DNA of 64,000 bases from Ideonella sp. (GTDB lineage: Bacteria > Pseudomonadota > Gammaproteobacteria > Burkholderiales > Burkholderiaceae_C). The DNA lies in contig JABTUC010000001.1 in the NCBI GenBank assembly GCA_015075545.1, positions 310,001-374,000 on the forward strand. Direction: 5' to 3'. A program made the position numbers and the translations under genes. A model generated the notes under the pieces. It was not told the DNA's origin, did not search any database, and worked only from the letters and a program-made list of their open reading frames with translations. Below, piece after piece: positions 19,826-28,422 of this stretch; within the stretch, counting starts at the first letter, position 1; every line of letters begins with the position of its first letter.

Positions 19826-20581
19826 TTACTCGCTCATCTCCTCGTGGAAGCTGGAGGCGCCGCGCTTCCAGTAGGCCGCCACGCGCATGTCGACACGCGG
19901 ATGCGAGCGCTCGACCAGCAACACGTCGCGCGCGCGCGCCATCACCGAGGCCTCGCCGGCGCACCAGGCGTAGCCTGAGCCTGCCGGCCAGGGCAACCGC
20001 TGCAGTGAGGCGAGCCACTGCTCGGGGCTGGCGACCCAGTGCCAGTCGACCTGCGCGGCGCTCGCCTGCAGCCGGCGATCGGCGGGCTCGGCCTGCAGCA
20101 CGACGAGCGCGCGCGCCCCGGCGGGCAACTCTTCCACCCGGCGGTGGATCGCGGGCAGCGCGCTGGCGTCGCCGGCCAGCAGATGCCAGTCGTAGTCGGT
20201 GGGGATGATCATCGAGCCGCGCGGGCCGCCGATCGCGGCACGATGGCCCGGCTCGGCGCGCTGCGCCCAGCGCGAGGCGGCGCCGTGGCCGTGCAGCGCG
20301 AACTCGATCGTCAGTTCGCCCTTCGCTGCGTCGAAGCGGCGCGGCGTGTAGTCGCGGCGAACCTCCTCGCCGGCTTCGTCCGCGAACACGAACTTGACGT
20401 GGTCGTCGAAGCCGCCGGAGACGAAGCCACGCAGGTCGTCGCCGACGAACGTGACGGCGACGAAGGCGGGGCCCAGCGGGGTCACCCGCGCCACCTGCAC
20501 TTCGCGACGGCGCAGTTCGTAGCGCACGCGCTGCACGCGGCGCGTCGGGGTCGGGGAGAGGGTGTCTTCCATGCGAGGCAT
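19826..20581 (-). CDS. siderophore-interacting protein, FAD-dependent ferric reductase (ViuB/SIP)
   Basis: This 251-residue cytoplasmic flavoprotein belongs to the ViuB/SIP family that reduces ferric siderophores to free iron. The FAD-binding barrel has DDHVKFVFAD and RRDYTPRRFD, a variant of the RxYTxR motif; then GGPRGSMIIPTDYDWHLLAGD leads into the NAD(P)H domain, and the C-terminus has WCAGEASVMARARDVLL, AYWKRGASS and FHEEMSE. The ATG at 20581 forms half of an 11-bp inverted repeat with the ATG of the divergent marR gene, which supports both starts. A second ATG nine bases downstream (20572) is possible. The MarR protein probably regulates it. Confidence 0.9.
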   Translation of the reverse strand: MPRMEDTLSPTPTRRVQRVRYELRRREVQVARVTPLGPAFVAVTFVGDDLRGFVSGGFDDHVKFVFADEAGEEVRRDYTPRRFDAAKGELTIEFALHGHGAASRWAQRAEPGHRAAIGGPRGSMIIPTDYDWHLLAGDASALPAIHRRVEELPAGARALVVLQAEPADRRLQASAAQVDWHWVASPEQWLASLQRLPWPAGSGYAWCAGEASVMARARDVLLVERSHPRVDMRVAAYWKRGASSFHEEMSE

Positions 20582-20636
20582 TTGGTTGATAATGTCATCC
20601 ATCATGCGCGAATCCGTTGACCATGTCAACCAAATG
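20579..20636. promoter_or_regulatory. symmetrical divergent control region with two MarR-type operators
   Basis: CATTTGGTTGA (20579-20589) and TCAACCAAATG (20626-20636) are a perfect inverted repeat that includes the start codons of both divergent genes. Inside lie two similar sites: GTTGAT-AAT-GTCATC (20585-20599) and the perfect palindrome GTTGAC-CAT-GTCAAC (20616-20630). GATAAT (20588-20593) could serve as a -10 box for marR. The space between the two start codons is only 52 bases, so regulator binding would block both promoters. The operator function is inferred. Confidence 0.6.
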
Positions 20637-21065
20637 GCCGGCGACGACGTGGTCGAGGCCATCCATGCCGTGATGCACCTGTTCCGCGCGCGCCAGTACC
20701 GCGCGGTGCGCGACGGGGCGAGCGAGCTGACGCACCTCGAAGGCAGGGTGCTCGCGTTCTTCGCGCGCCACCCCGGCGCGACGCAACGCGAGCTGGCCGC
20801 GCACTCGGGCCGCGACAAGGGGCAACTCGCCCGGCTGGTCGCCGGCCTGAAGGCGCGCGCGCTGCTGCAGGCGCAGGTCGACGAGGGCGACCGGCGTAGC
20901 GTGCGCCTGCGCCTCACCGCCCGCGGCCAGGCGCTGCAGCAGGCGCTGCGGCGTCAGAGCCGCCAGCTCTCGAAGGCGGCGGTGGCCGGCCTGACCGAGC
21001 CGGAGCGGCGGGCGCTGGTCGAGCTGCTGCGCAAGGTGCGCGTGAACATCGAGGCCGCCGGCTGA
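20634..21065 (+). CDS. MarR family regulator of the siderophore-interacting protein gene
   Basis: This 143-residue protein has the MarR winged helix: LTHLEGRVLAFFARHPGAT, then QRELAAHSGRDKGQLARLVAGL as recognition region and the wing DEGDRRSVRLRLTARG. I chose the ATG at 20634 because it mirrors the start of the divergent gene and leaves both putative operators outside the coding region. In-frame ATGs at 20604 and 20592 would add 10 or 14 residues. It probably represses itself and the ferric-siderophore reductase gene. The effector is unknown. Confidence 0.82.
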   Translation: MAGDDVVEAIHAVMHLFRARQYRAVRDGASELTHLEGRVLAFFARHPGATQRELAAHSGRDKGQLARLVAGLKARALLQAQVDEGDRRSVRLRLTARGQALQQALRRQSRQLSKAAVAGLTEPERRALVELLRKVRVNIEAAG

Positions 21066-21089
21066 TCCGGCCGCCGGCAGCCCCGGCGC

Positions 21090-22187
21090 CTACGGCCGCG
21101 GCACGGCGAAGCGGCGCACCAGGTCGAATGCCAGCCCGGCGATGGCGGCCGACCATGCGGCCAGCGCGATGTACAGGAAGGTCTGCGGCACGAACTCGAT
21201 GAACGGGAACCCCATCGCGCGGATCATCACCTCGGTGCAGGCAGAGTACATGCCCAGCGGGAACACCGCGCCCCAGTACAGCGGGTCGTAGCGCAGCGGG
21301 AAGCGCCGCACCCCATGGCGCCACACGCCGAGGATCAGCAGCATCGGGATCCACCAGGTGCCGGTGGCCCAATAGAACAGCGTGAACCCCTTGAGGAACG
21401 GCAGCAGCGACAGCAGGAACGGCCCGTCGGCGGCGTTGATGATCAGCAGCGAGCCCGCCAGCGTGGAGATCGCCATCGCGCCCATGTTGATCCAGTACGG
21501 CGGCGACAGGTCGTCGGGCGTCAGCACGAAGAAGGTGTAGCGAAAGAAGATCAGCGACATCATCCAGATGTAGAGCATGCCGCCCCACAACCACATCGAC
21601 AGCGCGAGCAGGTTGATCGCCAGCCGCGCCGGCTGTTCGATGTGCGGCGCCAGTTGCCCGCTGAGCACCGCGATCGATTGCGTCGCCACCACCGCGAGCA
21701 GCCAGCCGCCGGTGATGCCCTTGTCGAGGCTGGGCTTGCGCTCCTTGACGGTGAGCCCGGTGAAGATGGTGTAGGTGAGGCCGACCCACAGCACGAGCGC
21801 CGCGACCCACATCGCAATGCCCACGCGATCGTTTCCCTCGAGCACCACGAACTGGTTGCCGAGGATGCTGGTGGCCGCCACGGTGGTGAAGAAACCCGGG
21901 CCGCGCAGGTGGTCGACCATGTCGCCGAAGAAGCGGCGCGGGTGCCGCGCGATGCGCAGCAGGGTCAGCAGCCACAGCACGCAGTAGGCGACGATGTTGA
22001 GCTGGAACAGCGCATACCCCACTCGCGGCAGGCCCATCAGGTGCGAGGCCATCGAGACGATGCCCGTGGCCATCACCATGCCGAAGTAGGCGGGCGACAT
22101 GCCCGCCAGGTCGGCCCATGCGCGGCTGACCCGGGTGGCCGGCACGCCAGCGCTCGACGAACCGCGCTCGTCGGACGTGGTGCCCAT
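21090..22187 (-). CDS. SLAC1/TehA family anion or C4-dicarboxylate transporter
   Basis: This 365-residue membrane protein has about ten predicted membrane segments. The first, YFGMVMATGIVSMASHLMGL, is typical of the TehA/SLAC1 family (voltage-dependent anion channels; some are annotated as tellurite resistance or malate transport). Others include WLWGGMLYIWMMSLIFFRYTF, here broken as WLWGGMLYIWMM, and WWIPMLLILGVWRH. The ATG at 22187 shares bases with the stop of the DUF364 gene (TGATG), so the two proteins are made together. The transported anion is unknown. Confidence 0.85.
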   Translation of the reverse strand: MGTTSDERGSSSAGVPATRVSRAWADLAGMSPAYFGMVMATGIVSMASHLMGLPRVGYALFQLNIVAYCVLWLLTLLRIARHPRRFFGDMVDHLRGPGFFTTVAATSILGNQFVVLEGNDRVGIAMWVAALVLWVGLTYTIFTGLTVKERKPSLDKGITGGWLLAVVATQSIAVLSGQLAPHIEQPARLAINLLALSMWLWGGMLYIWMMSLIFFRYTFFVLTPDDLSPPYWINMGAMAISTLAGSLLIINAADGPFLLSLLPFLKGFTLFYWATGTWWIPMLLILGVWRHGVRRFPLRYDPLYWGAVFPLGMYSACTEVMIRAMGFPFIEFVPQTFLYIALAAWSAAIAGLAFDLVRRFAVPRP

Positions 22188-23041
22188 CACCGTGGCGCGC
22201 CGTCGCCTGCGCGAGCCAGCAACGGCTCGAACCCTGGATAGCCGTTTCGAGCGATGGCGAACTTCATGACCGCCGCGCCCCACGGCTCGCCCTCGCGCAG
22301 CGCCGTCTTGTAGGCGGTGGCATCGACCACCCGACTGCCACCGAGCAGAGTGACGCCGCGCGAGAACAGCGGGTCGGGCAGGCAGCCGGCACCCGGACCG
22401 ATCAGCGCCACGCGCTCGGCGTGGCGGCAGCGGCCGAGCACGCCGTCGAGCGTGTCGTTCAACAGCACCGTGCTGGTCGAGAGGATCTTGTTGCAGCGCC
22501 TGAGCCGGTTCGGGTCGAGCGTCACCTCCCAGCCGTCGCGCGGGCCGGCGACGTCGGCGCGCAACTCCACCACCGTCAGCCGCGCGCCGGTGGCGAGCAC
22601 CTGCGGCACCAGCGGCGGGAACAGGCCCACCATGCCGAGGTGGTCGCCCGGGCGCAGGTCGAGGTCGCCGAGCGAACCCTGCGCCGCGGGCGGCACGTAG
22701 CGCGCGCGGCGGAACAGGTGGCTCGTCAGCGCGTTCACCGCCGCGAAGCCGAGCGCGCGCTGTGCGCCGGAATCGCCGGCATAGCTGCGGGCGAGCTGCA
22801 ACGCGGGCATGCCCGCCAGCGCGGCGCCGGCCGTCGGCGCACGCAGCTTGGCCAGCGTGTCGCCCAGCAGCATGAAGCTCATGCCGAGCGAGCCGTCGTC
22901 GAGTTCGATGGCGCAGAACTCGCCCACCCGCGTGCCGTCGGCGCGCGGCGGCGGCACGTGCAGCGCCTGCACGCGAGGCACCGGCCCGAGGCGCGGCAGG
23001 CACTCGAGCAGGGCGACCATTTCGGAGGCGACGGCACTCAT
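22187..23041 (-). CDS. DUF364-type putative heavy-metal chelation protein
   Basis: This 284-residue soluble protein resembles the DUF4213/DUF364 family, thought to resemble PLP-independent, Rossmann-like metal-chelating domains. Recognisable parts are GMSFMLLGDTLAKL early, a central HLGMVGLFPPLVPQV and DPNRLRRCNKILSTSTVLLNDT, then VALIGPGAGCLPDPLFSRG and TLLGGSRVVD. DUF364 proteins have been found beside metal or molybdenum/tungsten functions; the link to a SLAC1-type transporter is notable. It is translationally coupled to the transporter gene. The function is not established and the family call is by pattern recall. Confidence 0.72.
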   Translation of the reverse strand: MSAVASEMVALLECLPRLGPVPRVQALHVPPPRADGTRVGEFCAIELDDGSLGMSFMLLGDTLAKLRAPTAGAALAGMPALQLARSYAGDSGAQRALGFAAVNALTSHLFRRARYVPPAAQGSLGDLDLRPGDHLGMVGLFPPLVPQVLATGARLTVVELRADVAGPRDGWEVTLDPNRLRRCNKILSTSTVLLNDTLDGVLGRCRHAERVALIGPGAGCLPDPLFSRGVTLLGGSRVVDATAYKTALREGEPWGAAVMKFAIARNGYPGFEPLLARAGDGAPR

Positions 23042-23136
23042 GTCTTCACGCCACGGTCACGAAGAGAGCCTAGGCCACGAGAGGCGAAGCCCGCTCGACG
23101 CGGGCTTCGCGAGTGCTTGTCGGCACCGATGGATCT

Positions 23137-23213
<77 letters not shown>

Positions 23214-23226
23214 TCGGAAGTCGGGC

Positions 23227-23232
23227 ATTCTA
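23227..23232 (-). promoter_or_regulatory. -10-like box for tRNA-fMet
   Basis: TAGAAT on the minus strand is 14 bases ahead of the tRNA 5' end, a suitable distance for a start a few bases before it. No good -35 is visible. The downstream CCCG/CGG-rich discriminator is typical of stable RNA promoters. Confidence 0.4.
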
Positions 23233-23354
23233 GCACCGCGAGGCCTTGCGAGCGGCATGCTTGCCTAGGTGCAGACCCGGCGCTGGCGCCGGCCTTTCAC
23301 TGGTGTCCAATGCGCGGCACGGCCACAGGCGCGCCAGCGGCGAAGCACCCGCAG

Positions 23355-24230
23355 ATGAGCTATCGATCGATCTTCCGACCCGGGCTGTTCGAGGGCCGCG
23401 TCGTCGTCGTCACCGGCGGCGGCACCGGCATCGGCCGCTGCATCGCGCACGAGCTGGTGAGCCTGGGCGCGGCGGTGGCGATCGTCGGGCGCACGGCCGA
23501 GAAGCTCGAGCGAGTGGCCAGCGAACTGCGCGAGGCGGGCGGCCACAGCAGCACGCACGTCTGCGACATCCGCGAGGAGACCGTGGTGCGCGACACGGTG
23601 GCCGCGGTGCTGGCCGCGCATGGTCGCATCGACGGCCTGGTCAACAACGCCGGTGGGCAGTTCCCGGCGCCGCTGGAGACCATCACCGGCAAGGGCTGGG
23701 ACGCCGTCGTGCGCAACAACCTGACGGGAGGCTTCTTCGTCGCGCGCGAGTGCTACACGCAGTGGCTGCGCGCGCACGCGGCACAGGCCGGCTGCGGCAT
23801 CGTCAACATCATCGCCGACATGTGGAACGGCATGCCGGGCATGGGGCACTCGGGCGCCGCGCGCGCCGGCATGCTCAACCTCACCGAGACCGCCGCGCTC
23901 GAGTGGGCGCCATTGCGCGTGAACGCGGTGGCGCCGGGCATCATCGCCTCCAGCGGCATGGACCGCTACCCGCCGGCCTTCAAGCCGACGCTGCTGGCCG
24001 CGCCGAAGGCGATTCCCGCGCAGCGCATGGGCACCGAGAGCGAGGTGTCGGCAGCGGTGGTGTTTCTGCTGTCACCGGCCGCGAGCTTCATCTCCGGCGC
24101 CTGTCTGCGCGTCGACGGCGCGGGGCCTAACGCGCGGCGCATGTGGCCGCGAACCGGCGCAGCGCCGAGCGAGGCCTTCAACGGCTTTCATCTCGCCGAG
24201 CTGCCGGCGATCCTGCGCGACGAGCCCTGA
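23355..24230 (+). CDS. short-chain dehydrogenase/reductase, AtuB/AtuG-like
   Basis: This 291-residue SDR enzyme has the cofactor motif VTGGGTGIGRCIAHEL, NNAG in LVNNAGGQFPAPLETI, and the later HSGAARAGMLNLTETAALEW helix. The sequence ADMWNGMPGMGHSGAARAG is close to AtuB and AtuG of Pseudomonas acyclic terpene (citronellol) catabolism, as I recall them. The Tyr of the usual YxxxK appears replaced: HSGAARAG stands where YSAAKAG would be, so the classical catalytic Tyr/Lys pair is absent. This is shared by the Atu/DECR-like group. The ATG at 23355 gives MSYRSIFRPGLFEGRV, the usual start. The carboxylase beta gene starts two bases after its stop. Confidence 0.85.
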   Translation: MSYRSIFRPGLFEGRVVVVTGGGTGIGRCIAHELVSLGAAVAIVGRTAEKLERVASELREAGGHSSTHVCDIREETVVRDTVAAVLAAHGRIDGLVNNAGGQFPAPLETITGKGWDAVVRNNLTGGFFVARECYTQWLRAHAAQAGCGIVNIIADMWNGMPGMGHSGAARAGMLNLTETAALEWAPLRVNAVAPGIIASSGMDRYPPAFKPTLLAAPKAIPAQRMGTESEVSAAVVFLLSPAASFISGACLRVDGAGPNARRMWPRTGAAPSEAFNGFHLAELPAILRDEP

Positions 24231-24232
24231 CG

Positions 24233-25849
24233 ATGGCGGCGATCGAGTCGACCGTCTCGCCGCACGACGAAGCCTTCGCGGCCAACCGCGACGGCATGCT
24301 GGCGCTGATCGAGCGCGTGCAGCTCTACCGCCAGCGCGCGGTCGATCGTTCGGCGGCGTCGTGCGCGCGCTTCGAGCAGCGCGGCCAGTTGCTGCCGCGC
24401 GAGCGGCTGGCGCTGCTGCTCGACGCCGGTGCGCCGTTTCTCGAGTTGGCGTCGCTGGCCGGCCTCGGGCTCGACGACCCCGACCTCGACAAGAGCGTGC
24501 CCGGCGGTGGCGTCATCGCCGGCATCGGATACGTGTCTGGCGTGCGCTGCATGGTCACCGCGTCGGACTCGGGCATCGATGCCGGCGCGCTGCAGGCAAT
24601 GGGGCTGGAGAAGCAGCTTCGCATCCAGGAGCTCGCGCTCGACAACAAGCTGCCGTTCGTGCAACTCGTCGAGAGTGCCGGCGCCAACCTGCTGCTGTAC
24701 CGGGTGGAGCACTTCGTCAAGGGTGGCGGCCTGTTCCGCAACCTGGCGCGGCTGTCGGCCGCCGGGCTGCCGGTGGTGACGATCACGCACGGCTCGTCGA
24801 CCGCCGGCGGCGCGTACCAGACCGGGCTGTCGGACTACATCGTGATGGTGCGTGGCCGCTCGCGAGCGTTCCTCGCGGGGCCGCCGCTGCTGATGGCCGC
24901 CACCGGCGAAGTGGCCACCGAAGAGGAGCTCGGCGGCGCCGAGATGCACACCACCGTCTCGGGGCTGGGCGACTACCTGGCCGAGGACGACCGCCACGCG
25001 ATCGGCATCGCGCGCGCGATCCTCGCCAAGATCGACTGGCCGCGGGAGGTTGCGCCGGCGCGCGCGTTCAAGCCGCCGCGTCTCGACCCGCAGGAACTGC
25101 TCGGCCTCGTGCCGCTCGATTGGAAGCGCCCGGTCGACATGAGGCAGGTGATCGCGCGCATCGCCGACGACTCGGACTTCCTCGAGTTCGGTGCCAACTA
25201 CGGCAGCGCCACCGTCTGCGGTCACGTGCGCCTGGAAGGCTGGCCGCTGGGCGTCATCACCAACAACGGGCCGATCGACGTGCCCGGCGCCAACAAGGCG
25301 ACGCACTTCATCCAGAGCTGCTGCCAGTCGCGCACGCCGATCGTCTACCTGCAGAACACCACCGGCTACATGGTCGGCCGCGCGCACGAAGAGGCCGGCA
25401 TGATCAAGCACGGCTCGAAGATGATCCAGGCGGTCACCAACGCCACGGTGCCGCAGATCACGATCCACTGCGGCGCCTCTTTCGGCGCCGGCAACTACGG
25501 CATGTGCGGCCGCGGCTTCCACCCGCGCTTCTGCTTCTCGTGGCCCAACGCCAAGACCGCGGTGATGGGCAGCGAGCAGGCGGCGCGCACGATGGCCATC
25601 GTCACCGAGGCGGCGATGCAGCGCAAGGGCGGCGCGGTCGACCGCGCGCAGATCGACGCGATGCAGCGCGGCATCGTCGAGCGCTTCGAGCGCCAGATGA
25701 GCGTGTTCGTCACCAGCGCGCACCTGCTCGACGACGGCGTGATCGACCCGCGCGATACGCGCGCCGTGCTGGCCGAGGTGCTCGCCATCTGCCGCGAGGG
25801 CGACGCGCGTCAGCCGCAGCGCATGCAGTTCTCGGTGGCGCGGCCGTGA
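24233..25849 (+). CDS. atuC: acyl-CoA carboxylase beta subunit, geranyl-CoA type (AtuC-like)
   Basis: This 538-residue carboxyltransferase subunit moves CO2 from biotin to a branched enoyl-CoA. Features are LLPRERLALLLDAGAPFLEL, the acyl-CoA-binding region HGSSTAGGAYQTGLSDYIVM, and the C-terminal biotin-binding half with NGPIDVPGANKATHFIQSC, GYMVGRAHEEAGMIKHGSKM and CGASFGAGNYGMCGRGFHP. AtuC and methylcrotonyl-CoA carboxylase (LiuB) are close relatives. AtuA at 34400-36229 and the Atu-type SDR favour geranyl-CoA or a similar terpenoid acyl-CoA. The stop TGA overlaps a GTG that opens a rudimentary copy of the alpha-subunit start. Confidence 0.87.
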   Translation: MAAIESTVSPHDEAFAANRDGMLALIERVQLYRQRAVDRSAASCARFEQRGQLLPRERLALLLDAGAPFLELASLAGLGLDDPDLDKSVPGGGVIAGIGYVSGVRCMVTASDSGIDAGALQAMGLEKQLRIQELALDNKLPFVQLVESAGANLLLYRVEHFVKGGGLFRNLARLSAAGLPVVTITHGSSTAGGAYQTGLSDYIVMVRGRSRAFLAGPPLLMAATGEVATEEELGGAEMHTTVSGLGDYLAEDDRHAIGIARAILAKIDWPREVAPARAFKPPRLDPQELLGLVPLDWKRPVDMRQVIARIADDSDFLEFGANYGSATVCGHVRLEGWPLGVITNNGPIDVPGANKATHFIQSCCQSRTPIVYLQNTTGYMVGRAHEEAGMIKHGSKMIQAVTNATVPQITIHCGASFGAGNYGMCGRGFHPRFCFSWPNAKTAVMGSEQAARTMAIVTEAAMQRKGGAVDRAQIDAMQRGIVERFERQMSVFVTSAHLLDDGVIDPRDTRAVLAEVLAICREGDARQPQRMQFSVARP

Positions 25850-26363
25850 CACGCGCGACGCCGTATTCCAAGCTGCTGATCGCGAACCGCGGCGACAACG
25901 CCGCAGGCGTTGCGGCGCAGGGTGACTTCGCGCAAGCGAAGTCGGCCGCAGCCAGTCGGCAGCGTGCGCAACGCAAAGCTGCACCTGGTCCGCGCCAACC
26001 GAGGCGACAACGCCGCAGGCGTTGCGGCGCGATCGCGCAAGCGAAGCGGACGCCAGGCGCACGGCACGCGCAGCGCGCTGATCGGCTGAGGCGACAGCCA
26101 CCCGAGGGCCTGATCAACCGAGGCGACAACGCCGCAGGCGTTGCGGCGCAGGGTGACTTCGCGCAAGCGAAGTCGGCCGCAGCCAAAGCGCACGGCACGC
26201 GCAGCGTGCGGGGCGATCGAGCCGAGCCACCATGTTCACCAAGGTCCTGATCGCCAACCGAGGCGACAACGCCGCAGGCGTTGCGGCGCAGGGTGACTTC
26301 GCGCAAGCGCGCAGCCAGAGCGCACGGCACGCGCAGCGTGCGGGGCGATCGAGCCGAGCCACC
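25846..26363 (+). repeat. tandem palindromic element inserted at the carboxylase alpha gene start
   Basis: Four copies of a GC-rich unit lie here, at about 25884-25953, 25996-26060, 26115-26187 and 26255-26310. Each begins inside AACCGAGGCGA, the Asn-Arg-Gly-Glu codons of a biotin carboxylase N-terminus. The core holds two hairpins: CAACGCC-GCA-GGCGTTG and GACTTCGC-GCAA-GCGAAGTC. Three start-like copies of the gene exist: GTG at 25846 (VTRATPYSKLLIANRG), ATG at 26232 ([12 protein letters not shown]) and ATG at 26364 ([12 protein letters not shown]), of which only the last leads directly into a normal protein. The unit 26232-26363 is a tandem duplication of the gene start carrying the element after codon 11. 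No other gene is present in these 500 bases. Confidence 0.8.
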
Positions 26364-28422
26364 ATGTTCACCAAGGTCCTGATCGCCAACCGAGGCGAGA
26401 TCGCCCGCCGCGTGATGCGCAGCGCGCGCGACCTCGGCTACCGCACCGTCGCGGTGTACTCCACCGCCGACGCCGAGTCATTGCACGTGCGCGAGGCCGA
26501 CCAGGCGGTGTGCATCGGCGAGCCGGCGCCCGCGAGCTCGTACCTCAACATCGCGGCGATCGTCGAAGCCGCGCGCAAGAGCGGCGCCGACGCCGTGCAC
26601 CCCGGTTACGGCTTTCTCGCCGAGAGCGCCGCCTTCGCGCGCGCCTGCCGCAACGCGAAGCTGGCGTTCGTCGGCCCGTCGCCCGAGGCGATCGACGCGA
26701 TGGGCGACAAGGCCGCCGCCAAGCGGCTGATGCACGCCGCGGGCGTGCCGTGCGTGCCGGGCTACGACGGCGACGACCAGAGCACGGCAACGCGCTCGCC
26801 GCGCAGGCCAGCGCATCGGCTACCCGCTGATGATCAAGGCGGTCGCCGGTGGCGGCGGCCGCGGCATGCGGCTGGTGGCCGCGGCCGGCGAGTTCGCCGG
26901 CGCGCTGCGCAGCGCGCAGTCGGAAGCGCAGCACGCGTTTGGCGATGGCGCGGTGCTGCTCGAGCGCGCGCTGGTCGAGCCGCGTCACATCGAGATCCAG
27001 GTGCTCGCCGACCGCCACGGCCACGCGATCCACCTCGGCGAGCGCGATTGCTCGGTGCAGCGCCGCCACCAGAAGCTGATCGAGGAGTCGCCGTCGCCGG
27101 CGGTGAGCGCCGAGCTGCGCGAGCGCATGGGCGCGGCCGCGGTCGCCGCGGTGAAGTCGATCGGCTACGAAGGCGCGGGCACCCTCGAGTTCCTGCTCGA
27201 CGGCGACGGGCGCTTCTACTTCATGGAGATGAACACGCGGCTGCAGGTCGAGCATCCGGTGACCGAGGCGATCACCGGGCTCGATCTGGTGGCGCTGCAG
27301 TTGCGCATCGCCGCCGGCGAGCCGCTGCCGCTGCAGCAGGCCGACGTGCAGCGGCGCGGCCACGCGATCGAAGTGCGGCTGTGCGCCGAGGACGCCGCGC
27401 GCGACTTCATGCCGCAAAGCGGCACGCTCGGCGTGTGGCAGCCGACGCCGCGGCTGCGTGTCGAGCATGCGCTGCACTCGGGCGCCGAGATCGCGCCGTA
27501 CTACGACTCGATGATCGCCAAGATCGTCAGCCACGGTGCGAGCCGCGAGGAGGCCCAGCGCAAGCTGATCGCCGGGCTGGCCGACACGGTGGCGCTCGGC
27601 GTCACCACCAATCAGGCGTTTCTGTTGCGCTGCCTGGCCAATCCGGTGTTCACCGCCGGCGGCGCGACCACCGCGTTCATCGCGCAGCAGGCCGCAGCCT
27701 TGCTGCCGGCCGATGCGAACACCGATCCGCAGACGCTGGCGCTCGCCGCGGCGATGCTGTGGGCGACGGCGTCCGGCGAGCGCCTTGGCGCCGGCGCAGC
27801 GCCGTCGTCGACGTTGTCGCCGCCAGGTTTGCCCTCGTCAGCGCCGTTGTCGCCGGCGTTGTCGGCGTCGTCGCTGGCGATCGCCGCGCGCTTCGAGGTC
27901 GACGGCCGCGCGCACGGCGCGACGCTGGTGCGGCGCGACGGCCAACGCCTCGAAATCACGCTCGACACGCGGCGCCACGAGGTCAGCGTCGTCGAGTTGG
28001 GCCGCCACCACGCGCGCGTCGCCTGCGACGGCGTGGTCGAACGACTGGCCTGGCACCGCGACGGCGAGCGGCTGTGGCTGGCGCGCGAAGGTGTCGCGCT
28101 CGAAGTGCTCGACACCACGCGCGATGCCACGGCGCGCCATGCCGGCGCCGCCGGCGACGGCGCGTTGCGCGCGTCGATGACCGGCCGCGTCGTCGCGGTG
28201 CAGGTGAGCGTGGGCCAGCAGGTTCGTGCGGGGCAGCCGATGCTGACGCTCGAAGCGATGAAGATGGAGCACGTGCACGCGGCGCCGACCGACGGCGTCG
28301 TGAAAGCGTTGCACGTCGGCGTCGGCGACCAGGTGGCTGCGCGCCGCGTGGTGGCCGAGGTCGACGCGGCGCGGCCCGCGACCGGCAGCGCGGCGCCTTC
28401 GCGAACCGAGGAGTCCATGTGA
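26364..28422 (+). pseudogene. atuF: acyl-CoA carboxylase alpha subunit (AtuF-like biotin carboxylase), frameshifted
   Basis: About 686 residues in total: a biotin carboxylase domain ([37 protein letters not shown], then [14 protein letters not shown] and [16 protein letters not shown]), a linker rich in Ser/Pro/Leu, and a C-terminal biotinyl domain with the biotin lysine in EAMKMEH. Two single-base losses, near 26783 and 26812, break the frame between GYDGDDQS and [11 protein letters not shown]; restoring them yields [10 protein letters not shown] in between. Both losses fit shortened short runs, so sequencing error is possible. I start it at the ATG at 26364. An in-frame ATG at 26232 would add 44 residues encoded by the repeat. 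It would be the partner of the beta subunit just upstream. Confidence 0.83.

Noticed and set aside
21090-22187. Tellurite resistance function for the TehA-like gene
   Set aside because: The name derives from one E. coli protein; most family members are anion channels, and no tehB is adjacent.
25846-26363. Possible CRISPR-like array because of regular repeats
   Set aside because: Repeats are long, unevenly spaced, contain codons of the neighbouring gene and have no unique spacers of constant length; no cas genes are present.
26232-26363. Extended carboxylase alpha subunit starting at the upstream duplicated ATG
   Set aside because: The added 44 residues come wholly from the palindromic repeat and a duplicate of the true N-terminus; kept only as a possibility in the gene entry.
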